Positions 1 to 11,204 of a stretch of DNA of 64,000 nt are shown here, piece by piece (position 1 is the first letter of the stretch; each line of letters starts with the position of its first letter). Under the pieces are notes generated by a model that saw only the letters and a list, made by a program, of their open reading frames with translations, was not told the DNA's origin and ran no database searches. Source of the stretch: Zarea fungicola (taxonomy: Eukaryota; Ascomycota; Sordariomycetes; Hypocreales; Cordycipitaceae); assembly GCA_900169235.1 (NCBI GenBank), contig FWCC01000051.1:62001-126000 (forward strand), written 5' to 3'. The translations under genes and the position numbers were made by a program.

Positions 1-447
1 ACATCCACCACCCCGTACTGGTAGCGGCTGCACCCATTACCACCATGAGTCCTCGGGGCTGGCCTCTATCGGTGCTGTGGCTTCCCTTGCCTCATTTGCT
101 TGTTGACAGGTGGGTGGCCGGCGGGGAGCACCCACTTGCCGCTACAGGATGTGGTGTGTGTTCACGGGTATACGGTTATGATTTAGGGCCGATCCGATTG
201 TAATTCATCGCCCCTACCGGCCCAACAAGGCTCTGCTTGTCTGCCACAGCCTTCTCGGGGCAAACTCGGGACAAATTCATTCGGGCTCGGTCAATTACGG
301 GTTGCCAAATTGTTTTATCGCGCCAAACCGGCCGCGAGCGACCTATAATCGACTCACCATCTACTTGGGCCATTCATTCATCTACTTGTACGGCATGAGG
401 TGCCGCGAGAGCCTGACGTAAACAAGAATCCATTAAATCCGTTCAAG
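1..447. other. Intergenic, left edge
   Basis: No gene is supported here. Open frames on the minus strand in this stretch are short or are shadows of the glycosyltransferase gene. The last ~80 bases should hold the promoter and leader of that gene; I see no clear TATA box. Confidence 0.5.
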
Positions 448-2192
448 ATGACTCCGAACCAACAAGTCCATCCAACGCGCAAGATCCTGCTGGTAGTCAC
501 AACTGGTGGGTTCACGCATGCAAGTAAGTTGTGCCCTGTCAAGGAAGAAATGAATGAGGCAAGAAAGAAATAGAAGAGGCAAGATAGTGCTACGTGAGGA
601 AAGGCTAACAAGGCACAGCCCCCGTCTTGGAAATCGGCCGCGTCCTCGCTACCCGCGGCCACATCATCGAGTTTGCCACCCTTGAGGGCCAAGAAGGTTG
701 GATCAAGGGCTATGATTTCATCTCCAAGCTCCACACCTTGGGCCCAGGCGCAACCCATGAGCAGATGAACGCCCATTACCTGCGCATGAGGACGTGGGAC
801 ATGTCCAAGGGCATCGCGAGTTCCATGGAGAGCAAGTATCTTTGGGACTCGTTCTGGCCACAGACCTACCATGGCCTGCGCAGTATCATGAACGATGCCG
901 CCACCAGGCCAAGCTTCGTGGTAGCCGACTTCTTTGTCGACGCCGTCAAGGACATTCGCGAAGAGTACAACGTCCCCATGGCCGTGGTCTGGCCGACGAT
1001 GCCGTTTCTCATGATGCCCTGCTCTTACATCCCCGGCGAGCCTGGTTTCCAGCTCGAAGGCACTCTCACGTCGGAAAAGGCTAGCATGTGGTTCCGCCTC
1101 AGGAACGAGCTGGTCATCCCCTCCGCCCTGCCCCTCATTCTCAAATGGATGAAGTGGACCAACAAGATGCGCCTTGAACACGGTGTGACGAGGCCGGTTC
1201 CTAAAATGGAGAAGCCAAACTACCTCTTATTTGTCAACTCATTCTTTGGATTAGAGATACCGCGCGACCTGCCTCCCATGTGCTCTGCTGTCGGTCCGCT
1301 ACTGAGCGACGAGTATCCTCCTCTGAACGATGAATTCGCAAATTTCCTTTCCAAGCACGCCAAGGTGGTTTATATTGCCCTTGGCACTCACATTATCCTT
1401 TCCAATGCGGATGCGTCCAAAATTATTCAAGGTCTGGGCCTGCTCCTAACGGACGGCCTGATTGACGGTGTCATCTGGTCCATGGCCAAAGCCGCTCGCC
1501 AAGACCTGGAGCCCGAGACAGCCTTCACACTGGGCTCGCCGCCCAGGCGTGTCAACATGGGCGACATCCTCGGCGGCCGAGAGAGCAGCTTCCTGTGCTC
1601 ACACTTTGTGCCCCAGCGTGCCATTCTCGACCACCCGTCGACCAAGGTGTACTTTACGCATGCCGGCGGTTCTAGCGCCAACGAGGGTCTCTTCCACGGC
1701 AAGCTGATGCTGTCCATGGGCGTCTTCGCGGACCAGCTCTCCAACACGGCCAAGATTGTCGACGCCGGCGTGGCCGAGTCCATCAACAAGTTCCGCTTCA
1801 CGCCGGCGGATGTGCACGGCAAGATGAAGAAGCTGCTCCTCGACGAAAGCGGAAGCTACGCGCGCAACAGCCTGCGCCTGATGCGGATCGCGCACGTTGC
1901 ATCAAGGCGCAAGCACCATGCCGCAGATCTCGTCGAGGAGCACATGTACGACGCGGAGCTCCGCTTCCAAGACGGCAAGGAGCTGCGACCGATGCATTTA
2001 CAGACCGCCGACATGCGCATGTCCAAGTGGAAGGCCAAGAACTGGGATCTGTGGACTGTCAGCCTCGCCACCGTGGGGTCGCTTGGCTTCGGCCTCGTCT
2101 ACGGCGCGCGGATGTTGTTATTGCACAGGCATGGACTGGCCGAGCTGGTCAAGGGCCAATTAGAGGTTCTTGCTCAACGATGGGGCAGCTGA
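448..2192 (+). CDS. UDP-glycosyltransferase (sterol/lipid UGT-like), membrane anchored
   Basis: Two exons, 448-523 and 619-2192, joined by a 95-bp GTAAGT...CACAG intron, give 549 residues. The splice restores the family's N-terminal loop, GGFTHATPVLEIGRVLATRGH, which neither exon holds alone. The nucleotide-sugar binding region lies near residues 355-405 and contains FVPQRAI, the HAGGSSANEGLFHG signature and a DQ pair (FADQLSN). This is the GT1/GT-B fold that moves a hexose from UDP-sugar to a lipid, sterol or small-molecule acceptor. A hydrophobic helix at about 501-525 followed by a short basic tail suggests C-terminal anchoring in the ER membrane with a lumenal or cytosolic catalytic domain; the side cannot be read from sequence. 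The start ATG at 448 is the only one that makes the exon join work. The acceptor is unknown. The neighbouring oxidoreductase and exporter would fit detoxification or metabolite decoration, which is inference. Confidence 0.9.
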
Positions 2193-2936
2193 AATCAAGA
2201 AAGAAATAAGCTTGATGCGACAAGTTGCCTCTAGCGGTCTCGCATTAATAACCATTCCACTCACAGCCGTGTACTGCGTTTTCATTTAGTTGGGCAATGA
2301 ATATGTTTTGTATTAACTACTGGTTTTATAGATCTTGCCTCGACTCTGTAGTGCTGAGGAGCCACCTATCACGGGCCAGAGAGGTACAGTCAGAGAGGAC
2401 AGAGGAGGCATAGCGACTATTTACAAAATTGCTTCATTCCCGAGGATTACCACGGTGGCGACGGGCAGCAAGGCTCTCGCAATTGGTTGACCCAATTAGA
2501 ATATTTGTATTAACCCTGTATCAGCACATAATTGGATCGCCATCTAGAGTCAAGTCTCCACCTCGCCTCCAACGGTGGTCGGAGTTGGAACAGCGTTCCA
2601 CCGCGGATGGTCCCATTTGCACTTCCGTACTGCGTGGCGTAAATTAAACACGTTTTGGCACCCTGAGAGTATTCCCGAAACTACCACATCAAGCCACTAT
2701 TTCTATTCTTGGAGAATGCCGGTTCTGTACATACATCCTCAGATGCATTAGTGGCAAAACGAATCTGTTGGCTCCGCTGTTATACCGCTGTCGCTTTGCC
2801 AACATTCCCGGCACAGCTCTCTTATTGAGCTAATAATACATCCAAAAAGGTTGTTCTGCTGGCTCAACGTCATTCCCGCCGCTTGTATTCATTCAAGGTT
2901 TCATGCAACAATCGCGCCCAGTACGCAAAACTCATC
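2193..2936. other. Intergenic 0.7 kb
   Basis: The 3' flank of the glycosyltransferase and the promoter of the oxidoreductase. The short open frame at 2429-2647 has no recognisable features. Nothing else seen. Confidence 0.5.
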
Positions 2937-3998
2937 ATGACAGCGTCACAATTGCACAGGGCAGCAATACTTTCGGCCCCAAAAGCCAGACATGATCTTC
3001 AGATGCGCCCAACGCCTACGCCTGCTGCGGACGAGGTCTTGGTTAAAATTACGGCGACAGCCATCAACCCAGTGGACTGGAAGATCCAGGGAGGCAATGG
3101 TTTCATCTCCTCCTACCCAGCTGTCCTAGGCTATGATGCCGCCGGCGAAGTGGCCGCCGCTGGAAAAGAAGTCACCAACGTCTCGGTAGGAGACCGCGTC
3201 TTTTTCCAGGGCATTCTCGCAAACTACGACGCCTCCACGTTCCAGCAGTACTGTACCATGCCAGCCGCTCTAGTCGGCAAGACGCCGCCCAACATCTCGG
3301 ATGATGCGGCCGCCGGAATCTCTCTTGCGACCGTCGCCGCCGTCACTGGCATGTATGACGGCACCGGGTACGGCCTCTCCGCGCCTTGGGATGTACGCGG
3401 AGACGTAGCAGGAAAGGGAAAGGCTGTCGTCGTGCTTGGCGGCTCGAGCTCCGTCGGTCAGTATGCCATTCAATTTGCGCGCTTGTCCGGTTTTGACCGC
3501 ATCATCGCCGGCAGCTCAGCCTCGCATGCCGAGTTTCTCAAATCTCTGGGTGCGACAGTGGTGCTCGATCGAAGCAAGGCGACGGCTGAGGATTACTTTG
3601 AGGCGGCAAAAGGTCTCGGTTTCGACTTTGTATTTGACTCCATCTCAGTCAAGGACACGCAGATTCTAGGAACAGAGATCTTGCGGCTGAGTGGAGGCGG
3701 AACTTTGGTTACCGTTCAAGCTTCCGATGGCGAAGCTGTTAAACTTTCACAGTCAGACGAGGGGAAACCAGTACAAATCAAGCCGATTGCTGGCTTGGGC
3801 TCCAAGCCTGAGCTTCGCTACTTGTCTGAGCCTGTGATGAAGTTACTTGGTGGAGATGATGGCTGGCTCGCCAAAAACAAAGTCATCCCTAATCGCACTG
3901 AAGTTGTCCCGGGTGGGCTGGAAGCGCTGGAGGAGGCACTGCAAAGGAATAAAAAGGGTGTTAGTGGTGTAAAAGTCGTCATCCGCCCGCAGGAGTGA
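2937..3998 (+). CDS. MDR-family oxidoreductase, ToxD-like trans-enoyl reductase
   Basis: Single exon of 353 residues. The ATG at 2937 (MTASQLHRAAILSAPK) is the family-typical start; the frame is open another 18 codons upstream but with no ATG. The N-terminal GroES-like domain contains NPVDWK and GYDAAGEV, followed by a Rossmann domain with the NADPH motif VLGGSSSVGQYAIQ near residues 167-180 and a C-terminal segment ending GVSGVKVVIRP. The structural and catalytic zinc cysteines of alcohol dehydrogenases are absent, so it should work as a zinc-independent NADPH enone/enoyl or quinone reductase. Members of this group are stand-alone enoyl reductases of polyketide pathways or general detoxification enzymes. 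No polyketide synthase lies in the window, so detoxification is as likely. It is transcribed in the same direction as the glycosyltransferase before it and the MFS exporter after it. Confidence 0.88.
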   Translation: MTASQLHRAAILSAPKARHDLQMRPTPTPAADEVLVKITATAINPVDWKIQGGNGFISSYPAVLGYDAAGEVAAAGKEVTNVSVGDRVFFQGILANYDASTFQQYCTMPAALVGKTPPNISDDAAAGISLATVAAVTGMYDGTGYGLSAPWDVRGDVAGKGKAVVVLGGSSSVGQYAIQFARLSGFDRIIAGSSASHAEFLKSLGATVVLDRSKATAEDYFEAAKGLGFDFVFDSISVKDTQILGTEILRLSGGGTLVTVQASDGEAVKLSQSDEGKPVQIKPIAGLGSKPELRYLSEPVMKLLGGDDGWLAKNKVIPNRTEVVPGGLEALEEALQRNKKGVSGVKVVIRPQE

Positions 3999-4324
3999 TG
4001 AAGTAGAACAAGCATCACATGGGCTGAGCAAGATCCGACCTGTGCCTTCATATCGTTACAAAACACTATTGAATGAATAATTCTGTTGGAAGTCTAGTGA
4101 TTTCATGCAATCTTATATATCGATAGTTGACCAACAGAAAGCTTAGTTCTGTGATGAGAAACTTCTTTGAACTTCCGAATCAGAGAACAAAGCAACCTAC
4201 CTAGCGCTGTCTAGCAACGCAACAAAGACAATCGAAAGTATACCACTTGACTGTAATACTTACCTACTTACCACCTGAGTAGCAGGAAGAAGAGTAAGAA
4301 GAGAGACGGACTGCAAACAAAACG

Positions 4325-4825
4325 TTACTGTCCTGTTTCGCGATTGTCAGCATTAGCTGTGGCTTTCTTCTGGGCGTCGGCCGCTGCCTTCCTGGCCGCT
4401 GCCTCTGCCTCTAGCCTGACATTCATTGCTTTCTCCGCTTGTTCAAACTCTACTGTACGCAGAGCAATCTCCCGCGCCTTGACCTGCGCTTCCCTTGAAT
4501 CGGAGAACCGGCCGACAGCGAGGAGGGCATTCGCAATCTGATGGTACAGTCTCTGCGTCCAGTCGCAGCGTTCAGGCACGAATCTGAATAACTCACCACG
4601 TTCCTCAAAGGAGGCTGCGATGAAGACGGCCGAGTTCTCCCACTCGTCGTCGTCGTCGGTCCAGTCAACGCCGTTGACCTGGTTAACTATCCACGTCATC
4701 CAATCCATCTTCTTACGGTGGCAAGCAGACTTTTTTTCCCAAAGAAAAAAGACGATTTCTTGAAAGATTTCTGCGAGCCGCAATTCCTTTTCTCGTCTTT
4801 TCTGGCCTTGGCTTGGCTTGGTCAT
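4325..4825 (-). CDS. Hypothetical protein with Ala/Glu/Lys-rich C-terminal helix
   Basis: One open frame of about 166 residues if the ATG at 4825 (MTKPSQGQ) is used. I chose it because a TATATAA element at 4873-4879 on the same strand would place transcription start near 4845, which removes the earlier ATG at 4855. An internal ATG at 4708 (MDWMTWIVNQVNG) is the alternative if the first part is leader. The middle has an acidic patch (WTDDDDEWENSAVF) and a region rich in aromatic and charged residues. The last ~45 residues (EAEAAARKAAADAQKK) should form a charged helix or coiled coil. No signal peptide, membrane segment or known domain was recognised. It may be a lineage-specific fungal protein. 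Confidence 0.5.
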   Translation of the reverse strand: MTKPSQGQKRREKELRLAEIFQEIVFFLWEKKSACHRKKMDWMTWIVNQVNGVDWTDDDDEWENSAVFIAASFEERGELFRFVPERCDWTQRLYHQIANALLAVGRFSDSREAQVKAREIALRTVEFEQAEKAMNVRLEAEAAARKAAADAQKKATANADNRETGQ

Positions 4826-4872
4826 GGAGAACAGTGGATTCGGTCCAGAAAACATGCACCACAACGAGGGGT

Positions 4873-4879
4873 TTATATA
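4873..4879 (-). promoter_or_regulatory. TATA box of the hypothetical gene ending at 4325
   Basis: TATATAA reads on the minus strand about 50 bases before the ATG at 4825. It supports the existence of the gene and the choice of its start. Confidence 0.4.
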
Positions 4880-7639
4880 CGCATTGTTGATGGCGATAAA
4901 TTAAATATTAATAGTCATTTTAAGCATTGGTTAGAACCTTTTTTATTTCTACTGTCTTTAATCGACTGGCACACTATTGTTCGCGCTGGCTTTGTGGCAA
5001 ACAAAGAAAGACGGCTGATTCTGAAGCCTCGTCGAGCTTTAATCGCACACAATTGACGCCGCGTGAGAGTAACCTGCTGCCGCTGTAATTACAGTACTGT
5101 GGGTTCATAATTACCGTCAAAGCAAGTAAAACATTGACTTGGACTGGAATTTCCCTCGTAACTACATTCTAAGCAGCCCTACTCATAGCGAGGACAATGG
5201 CATTGCCCAGCTCGGCGATGTCTTGCTGCGACCAACGTCCAAAACAGCCATCTCTAACAGCTATGAGTGCAAGCATTTTAGGGTGCTCTTTGATGTTCGG
5301 AATTCGGGTTTCATCAAGAAGATCGGAACATGCTCTCTTTTGAGCACCTTGGCACTGTCCCTTTTGCTCGGCAAAGCTGTCCACCCTTGTCCGTAGCATA
5401 CAATATAGTTTCCCCGTTGGCCTTTGAGTTACAGGGTCTGCGTTTCATGACGTACATTTTAATAGAACATGGTAGCTAAGCGCAGACAAAATGGAAGCGG
5501 AATTCCGGCCTGGGCAGCTTTCCTATAAACATTGGCGCTCCAGAATGGCAGCTTAGCGGACAGACCGCCGCAACAAAGATGTGAATTAAACTGTCAATCT
5601 CATAACAAGACGAGACGGTAGTTTTTCCGTTGTCTTACTGTGCCGGCCGAAATAAATGATCAAAGTGTTTTTTGTGTATTTGCTTTCACATGTGCCACTG
5701 TGACTTGTCAGATGCACTCCATCATTTTTACGTCTCTATTGCCTTTGGTCGGGTAGACAAGCTCCATAGCCATTATCGAACAAGTGAGCCCAATAAAATA
5801 CAGAAAGTGCGGGAAGCGACTTGTTTTGTCGGGAACAGACAAATTCTAGCAGAAATGGTAAAGTATGATGTGATGGTGCTATGTGCACCGGGCGAGAGCC
5901 TAGACATTTGGTCAAGTCTTTGGAGCCGTCGATTTCTTTGTCTTTCCCGCCCGGGGAGTACCGCCTTGAGCGCGGCTCGGAGAACAGTTTGTTTTACGAG
6001 ATAACGAGGTAAAGTTGGCAAGTGGTGGTTCAACAATGCACGCTCGTGTGTACGGCTGTTTAGCCCAGCATGGATTTTTCTTGCTGGTTGCAGGTATTCG
6101 ACAGGGGAGGCTGTTTACGAGAGAAGCGGGAACACTCTCCTAGTCCTGTGGGCGAGAGCAACAAGAAGCGGTGGTGGCGGTGGCCATGGAAGTAGCCCGT
6201 GGAAGATACAGAGTTGCATTTTACACTTGGGTGACTAGAAACATGGGGGATGGGAAAGACATTTGAAACAACGGTAGTGTTGTGAGCAGTTGGAGGGACA
6301 ATGCGTCAACGGCGATAGGTGATGCTTCGTTCATATCCCACTTGAAATTCAAGAAAAGCACCAGGCTCCAAGGGAGCCACGGCGACCGATGTACGCTAGA
6401 CAGACTGGCTTTGTGTAAGCTTGTCTTCTTTCTTTTGTTTACATAAGTAATTTGTACCAACTTGAGTAGAGTTGGGCCCTACACAAGGCCATAGTTTATT
6501 TACCCGTTTCATCTGGCTGACAACAAAAAGTCTCCCTTTCTAACAGTATGCCGGCCAGGAGGACACTGAAGCCTTGGCAGTAATTTCCAGGTGGGCTGTT
6601 AGGCGAACTAGTTTGATATTAGCTGGCTTGCTATTAATCTACTGGCCGTTAATTTATTGACCAGGCGTCACTAATTTTCAGCTGGCCATTAATTTTATTC
6701 AACTAGCTGGCTCGCTCATCTGTCAAGTTTCTGCAAGCCCGGTGCCTGACATTTGACTGACTGAACTGCAACGGCTGGTAAATCTGGTTCAAACTGTGGC
6801 TTTTGAGCCTTTTTTGCCTTCACTGTGGGCTCCCACTGCGCGACCAATTCCTGCGACGAGTGTTTTCCGCGGACAGGTAAGCGGATGATTAGCGTTCGCT
6901 TGTTTAAGCATCAGGCTGACAAATTCTGGGGGACAAATTGGTCATGATAAAATTCACGCCTTGTGCGCATGCGTTGGCCCAGGATTGATTCAACTGAATG
7001 GTGGAACTTTGGTTTGCTGGCAACCAGCCTCAGGCATGCCAAGACACCATCTGTAGCTGTAGCGATGGGGATCACTTGGCAGATTGCATCCATCGATGGA
7101 CATTTATCCACGCCAATCAGTTATTCGTAATGTCTCGGGGAATATATATCTCGTTGGATTACACCACTCCCCCGGCCACGAGAAAATTAGCTGCCGACCA
7201 ACGTCCATGGCCTTATACGGATGCAGCCAAATGCCCGTACCCTTCACAAGGCTGCGTCACTGTAAGCGAGGATTACGAAATTAGGCAACCAGTACTCAGT
7301 GATATCGGTCGGGATGGCACATACGGATCAGTTGGGTGGGTGTTGATCCGTGGGACATCCCTTTGTGCGCCAGTGAAAATACATTCGTACGGACTCTAGC
7401 AACATCCGAGATCCGGTGTGGAGAAGCACTGGCTTCCTATTCTGGCGGTGACTTTCATGTCTCGTCCATGGCCAAGACACCACAAGGAATTTAGGGAATG
7501 AAACAATGCCAGATTAGGGCTGATGACGTGGAATCAGGCTCGGCCAACCTACAGTTGAAAAAGAGTGAATAATAAAAAGGAAAACGATGATCTGGATGTG
7601 GTTTTTGTCAAGTCTTGTACTAACTAACTAGTTTGAGGA
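4880..7639. other. Intergenic 2.8 kb, no supported gene
   Basis: Mixed composition with AT-rich stretches, for example around 6600-6720, where short words such as GGCCATTAATT and AGCTGGCT recur. A minus-strand frame at 5169-5399 (76 codons) looks mildly protein-like (ELGNAIVLAMSRAA at its end) but has no promoter, splice partner or domain that I can see; it could be the tail of a decayed gene. The other frames (5672-6004, 6998-7399, 6911-7111) look like noise. Confidence 0.45.
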
Positions 7640-7664
7640 TCGGTCCCGACAATGTCGGGACCGA
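7640..7664. promoter_or_regulatory. 25-bp palindrome, possible operator upstream of MFS gene
   Basis: Two 12-base arms, tCGGTCCCGACA and TGTCGGGACCGa, are exact reverse complements around a single central A. The arms begin with CGG and end with CCG, the half-sites typically bound by Zn2Cys6 dimers. It lies 240 bases before the exporter ATG at 7905. As RNA it would also form a strong hairpin. Binding by a regulator is inference. Confidence 0.5.
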
Positions 7665-7904
7665 AGACTGGTCATAGTACGGCTTAGCGGGGGATGCTTT
7701 CACACAACAGCTCTATCTCCGTGGCTTCTCCAGGGGGTCCCCGTGGACCATATGTCGGAGGACGGGGGTGGCCAAGTTCCGACTCCCACTCTAATAAGAA
7801 GAAGGCTGCCTGCAGTTTGTTTGGTTCAGCTGGTTGAACGGGTCAAGCAAACGAGCAGCAAGGAGAAAAAAAGCAGTCTCTTCGTTTCTCATGCATACTA
7901 CAAC

Positions 7905-9821
7905 ATGGCAACGAAAAACCAAAACACACTGAACTCGTCCCCAGCGTCGGTGAGCGAGCTCGATGAGAAGGCTTCACCGCAGGACCTTGCCGCTGTGAAT
8001 GACACGACTCAGGCCAGCGTAGAACCCGAGTCTCATCTGCAATCGAAATCGGAATTAGCGCTTACACACACAAAAAGCTCCGATGCGGCACCCGTCTTTA
8101 TCGAGGGCGTCAAGCTTCAACTTGTATTTTTGGGACTGTCTCTAGTTGCGTTTCTTATGCTGCTGGATATTTCCATTGTTGCTACAGTGAGTTTCCTTGG
8201 CAAGATCAAGACACGTGAAGAAAATCGCAACATGAAATCAGCCTCAACAAAAGAAAGAAACCAGCAAAACAAAATGAATAAACCACTTACAACTTCTGTC
8301 TCCTAGGCCATTCCAAGAATTACTACCGACTTTCATTCCCTTCAAGATGTAGGCTGGTACGGCAGCGCGTACCTGCTCGCCTGTTGCTCGATGCAGCCCC
8401 TCGCTGGCAAGATTTACAGCTACTTTGACTCCAAGACGACGTTTCTCAGCTTTTTCGCCATTTTCGAACTCGGCTCGCTGCTATGTGGCGTTGCGATAAA
8501 CTCCAAATTCCTCATTGTGTCGAGAGCCGTTGCTGGGCTCGGTGGCGCAGGCCTCATGAACGGTGCTTTAACAATTCTGGCCGTCTCTGTGCCCTTGCCT
8601 AAGCGGCCAATGTATATGGGTGCCATGATGGGCAGTAAGTCAACTTTGCCGTTTCAATACACCCTTTTATACAAAAGGTTGCTAACAGAGTTCTCTTCAG
8701 TTGCCCAAATGGGTGTCGTCGTCGGCCCTCTACTCGGCGGCGCGTTTACCGAATACACGACCTGGCGCTGGTGCTTCTACATCAACCTCCCCATCGGCGC
8801 CGTCGTCGCCGTCCTCGTCTTCTTCGTCGCCATCCCCAGCAACCACCACACGCGCCACCAGACGGTGCTCCAGACCATCTACACTAAGCTCGACCTCGTC
8901 GGCTTCGGCCTCTTTGCGCCCTCCATCATCATGCTCCTCCTCGCGCTCGAATGGGGCGGCAACACCTATCGCTGGAACAGCGCCACCATTATCGGGCTCT
9001 TTTGCGGCGCCGGCGTCAACTTTGGCGTCTTCCTCGCCTGGGAGTACCGCGTCGGCGACAAGGCCATGATCCCGCTGTCCATGTTCAAGATCCGGACCGT
9101 GTGGGCCAGCTGCGCCTTTGTCTTCTTCTTCTTCTCCATGATGCAGGTCGTGGTGTACTACCTGCCCATCTACTTCCAGGCCGTCAAGAACACGTCGCCC
9201 ATGATGAGCGGCGTCGACCTGCTCCCGAGCATCCTGAGCCAGCTCGTCGGCACCCTGGGCTCGGGCGTCGCCGTGACCAAGGTCGGCTACTACCTCCCCT
9301 TTGCCGTGGCCGCGTCCGTCGTCGCGTCCGTGGGCCACGGCACGCTCACGCTGCTCCAGCCGGACAGCAGCGTCGGCGCGTGGATCGGGTACCAGGTGAT
9401 TGTCGGCTTTGGCCGCGGGCTGGGCATGCAGATGCCGTTTGTGGCCATTCAAAATTCCGTCTCGCCCAAGCTCATCTCCATCTCCATCTCCATCCTGACT
9501 TTTACCCAGCTGTTTGGCGGGTCCGTGTTTCTGAGCATCGCGCAGACGGTGTTTTCGACGAGCCTGCGGACCAAGATCCCCCAGCACGCGCCCAACGTGC
9601 CGCCCGAGGTGGTGATTCAGGCGGGTGCGACGGGGGTGTGGAATGCGGTCAAGGACAAGACGGATCTGAAGAATGTGCTGATTGCGTACAATGAGAGCAT
9701 TCGAGGGAATTTCTACATTGCGATTGGGTGCTCGGTGGTCTGTTGCTTTCTCGCGTTTGGGCTGGGGTGGGTAGATATTCGGGCCAAGAAGCCGGTCGAG
9801 GAGGCAAGTGAACAGGTTTAA
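7905..9821 (+). CDS. MFS drug/metabolite:H+ antiporter, DHA2 (14-TM) type
   Basis: Three exons, 7905-8186, 8307-8634 and 8701-9821, encode 576 residues. A 65-residue polar cytosolic N-terminus is followed by the first helix (LVFLGLSLVAFLMLLDISIV). The family signatures appear after splicing: LDISIVATAIPRITTDF (motif D1, formed only by the first splice), DVGWYGSAYLL, SRAVAGLGGAG (motif C region) and WRWCFYINLPIGA, the last being characteristic of 14-TM exporters of fungal toxins and drugs. The ATG at 7905 has a good context (caacATGgc); the frame stays open 54 codons upstream. The second intron (8635-8700) is 66 bp, a multiple of three, and has no stop, so a retained-intron form would stay in frame. 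The transporter should sit in the plasma membrane and export small molecules by proton exchange. It has a palindromic operator candidate upstream. Confidence 0.93.
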
Positions 9822-11120
9822 TGGCATGGAAAAAGCACAGCATTTTTTGGCCTTTTAATACGATGCCCGATAGTAGGTATCTCCCCTCAATATAATGAAT
9901 AGAACGATGTTACAAAAATTTTGATATAATGAGTATGGGCAGATGTATGAGCATGCCCTTGAGTGAAAATGCTTTATAAGGAATACGCTCGCTGATATCT
10001 TAGACCAGTAAAAGCCAGAGGCAGTGTACCCAATGCAAAGAAGGCCATAAATATAGCTTATCTGTACCTATAGGGAATTATTCTTGAGGCTAGTTAGCCA
10101 CTGTCACTCTTATATCTTCATATGGGTGTCTGACCAAGCGACATGGCTGGCACCCGTGACACCGAGCCATATATAACTTGCACACATTCATTCCTAGCCA
10201 GCCACTGCATCAGGATATTTCAATCTATACTATTAATTGACCTTTATCAGCGGAACAAAGAGAGGATAACCTGTATTGGAATGGCAACGTGAAAAGCCTG
10301 TCGTTATATCAGGACAAGGAGTTGGGGCAATACTGTAGATGGTGGTCAAGTGTCAAGTACTATAAAACGAATAATGTATTTCAAGATCCTGATGAAAAGC
10401 GTAAATAACCCACGATATTATACGTAATATGGTCATTCACCGATAAGCCGCAACTGGCGTTGTGGAGTATTCTGCGTTGTTTCCGGAGCTATCCTTCATG
10501 GCAATACATTGAGCATGGGTCGTTACTGGCTGATTTGTTGTTAAAGTAAGCGTAGAATCCCTGTACAACGGGCTTGAGCCATATAATTTGTCACAGATTG
10601 CGGATGAATCAACCGACAGTGGTCCCCTACGACATGGCTTGCAGTGTCACAAGATCGACTACACTCGCTGCATTTCAATATAATTGGCCAACTCTAAATC
10701 ATGTTTAGTTGGACAACTTTACGAGAACCAGGAGCCCCACAGCCTTCAGAGAACCTTTGTCTACTTCCAAGATACAGTCTGTCCACCATTCAACGCCACT
10801 GTTCATATTTTCTGAACAGTTTTGCTTTGACGCTTTGTAGCAACATAGTTTACGTCTTTGATAAATATAATGTCATGTCTCTACTCAAGTATTCATTTCG
10901 GCGGAATAGGATCATTCAAAGGCCTCGTCGTCCATCACTGTATAAACTGCATTTATACGTACGCATGACGTCCCTGCAGAACATAAACTGGGGTCCAGCG
11001 TCAGCACTACCGGAAAATCGGAGTTTATTATCGTTTACGATGAAGAGTTTCTTCCTGTGGGTTCTAGCCGCCAAGATGCACTTCAAGTTCTCGCGTAACG
11101 GCCAGCCCCGTCCTTGTCCT
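9822..11120. other. AT-rich gene-poor stretch, 1.3 kb
   Basis: Rich in TATA- and TAAT-type words, including an imperfect palindrome around 10,415-10,430 (atattatacgtaatat). No reading frame with protein-like composition is visible. It could be a decayed repeat, but I cannot recognise the parent element. Confidence 0.45.
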
Positions 11121-11128
11121 TATAAATA
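11121..11128 (+). promoter_or_regulatory. TATA box of the secreted 6-Cys protein gene
   Basis: TATAAATA lies 77 bases before the ATG at 11205, which puts the expected transcript start near 11150 and gives a leader of about 55 bases. Confidence 0.5.
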
Positions 11129-11204
11129 TCGTAGATACCAATACTTGTTTGCATTCAACCCATACTCTCAGTACACTTCTACTGCAGTAATAGTTTAGAA
11201 CAAA

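Noticed and set aside
378..1181. Minus-strand open frame of 267 codons opposite the glycosyltransferase
   Set aside because: It lies antisense to a well-supported gene, has no domain, and its composition mirrors the sense codons.
5169..5399. Minus-strand frame of 76 codons with a protein-like end
   Set aside because: No start context, promoter or splice partner could be found. Kept only as a possible relic.
8730..9827. Minus-strand open frame of 365 codons opposite the MFS gene
   Set aside because: It is a shadow of GC-rich codons; the His/Asp/Arg-rich text is typical of antisense translation.
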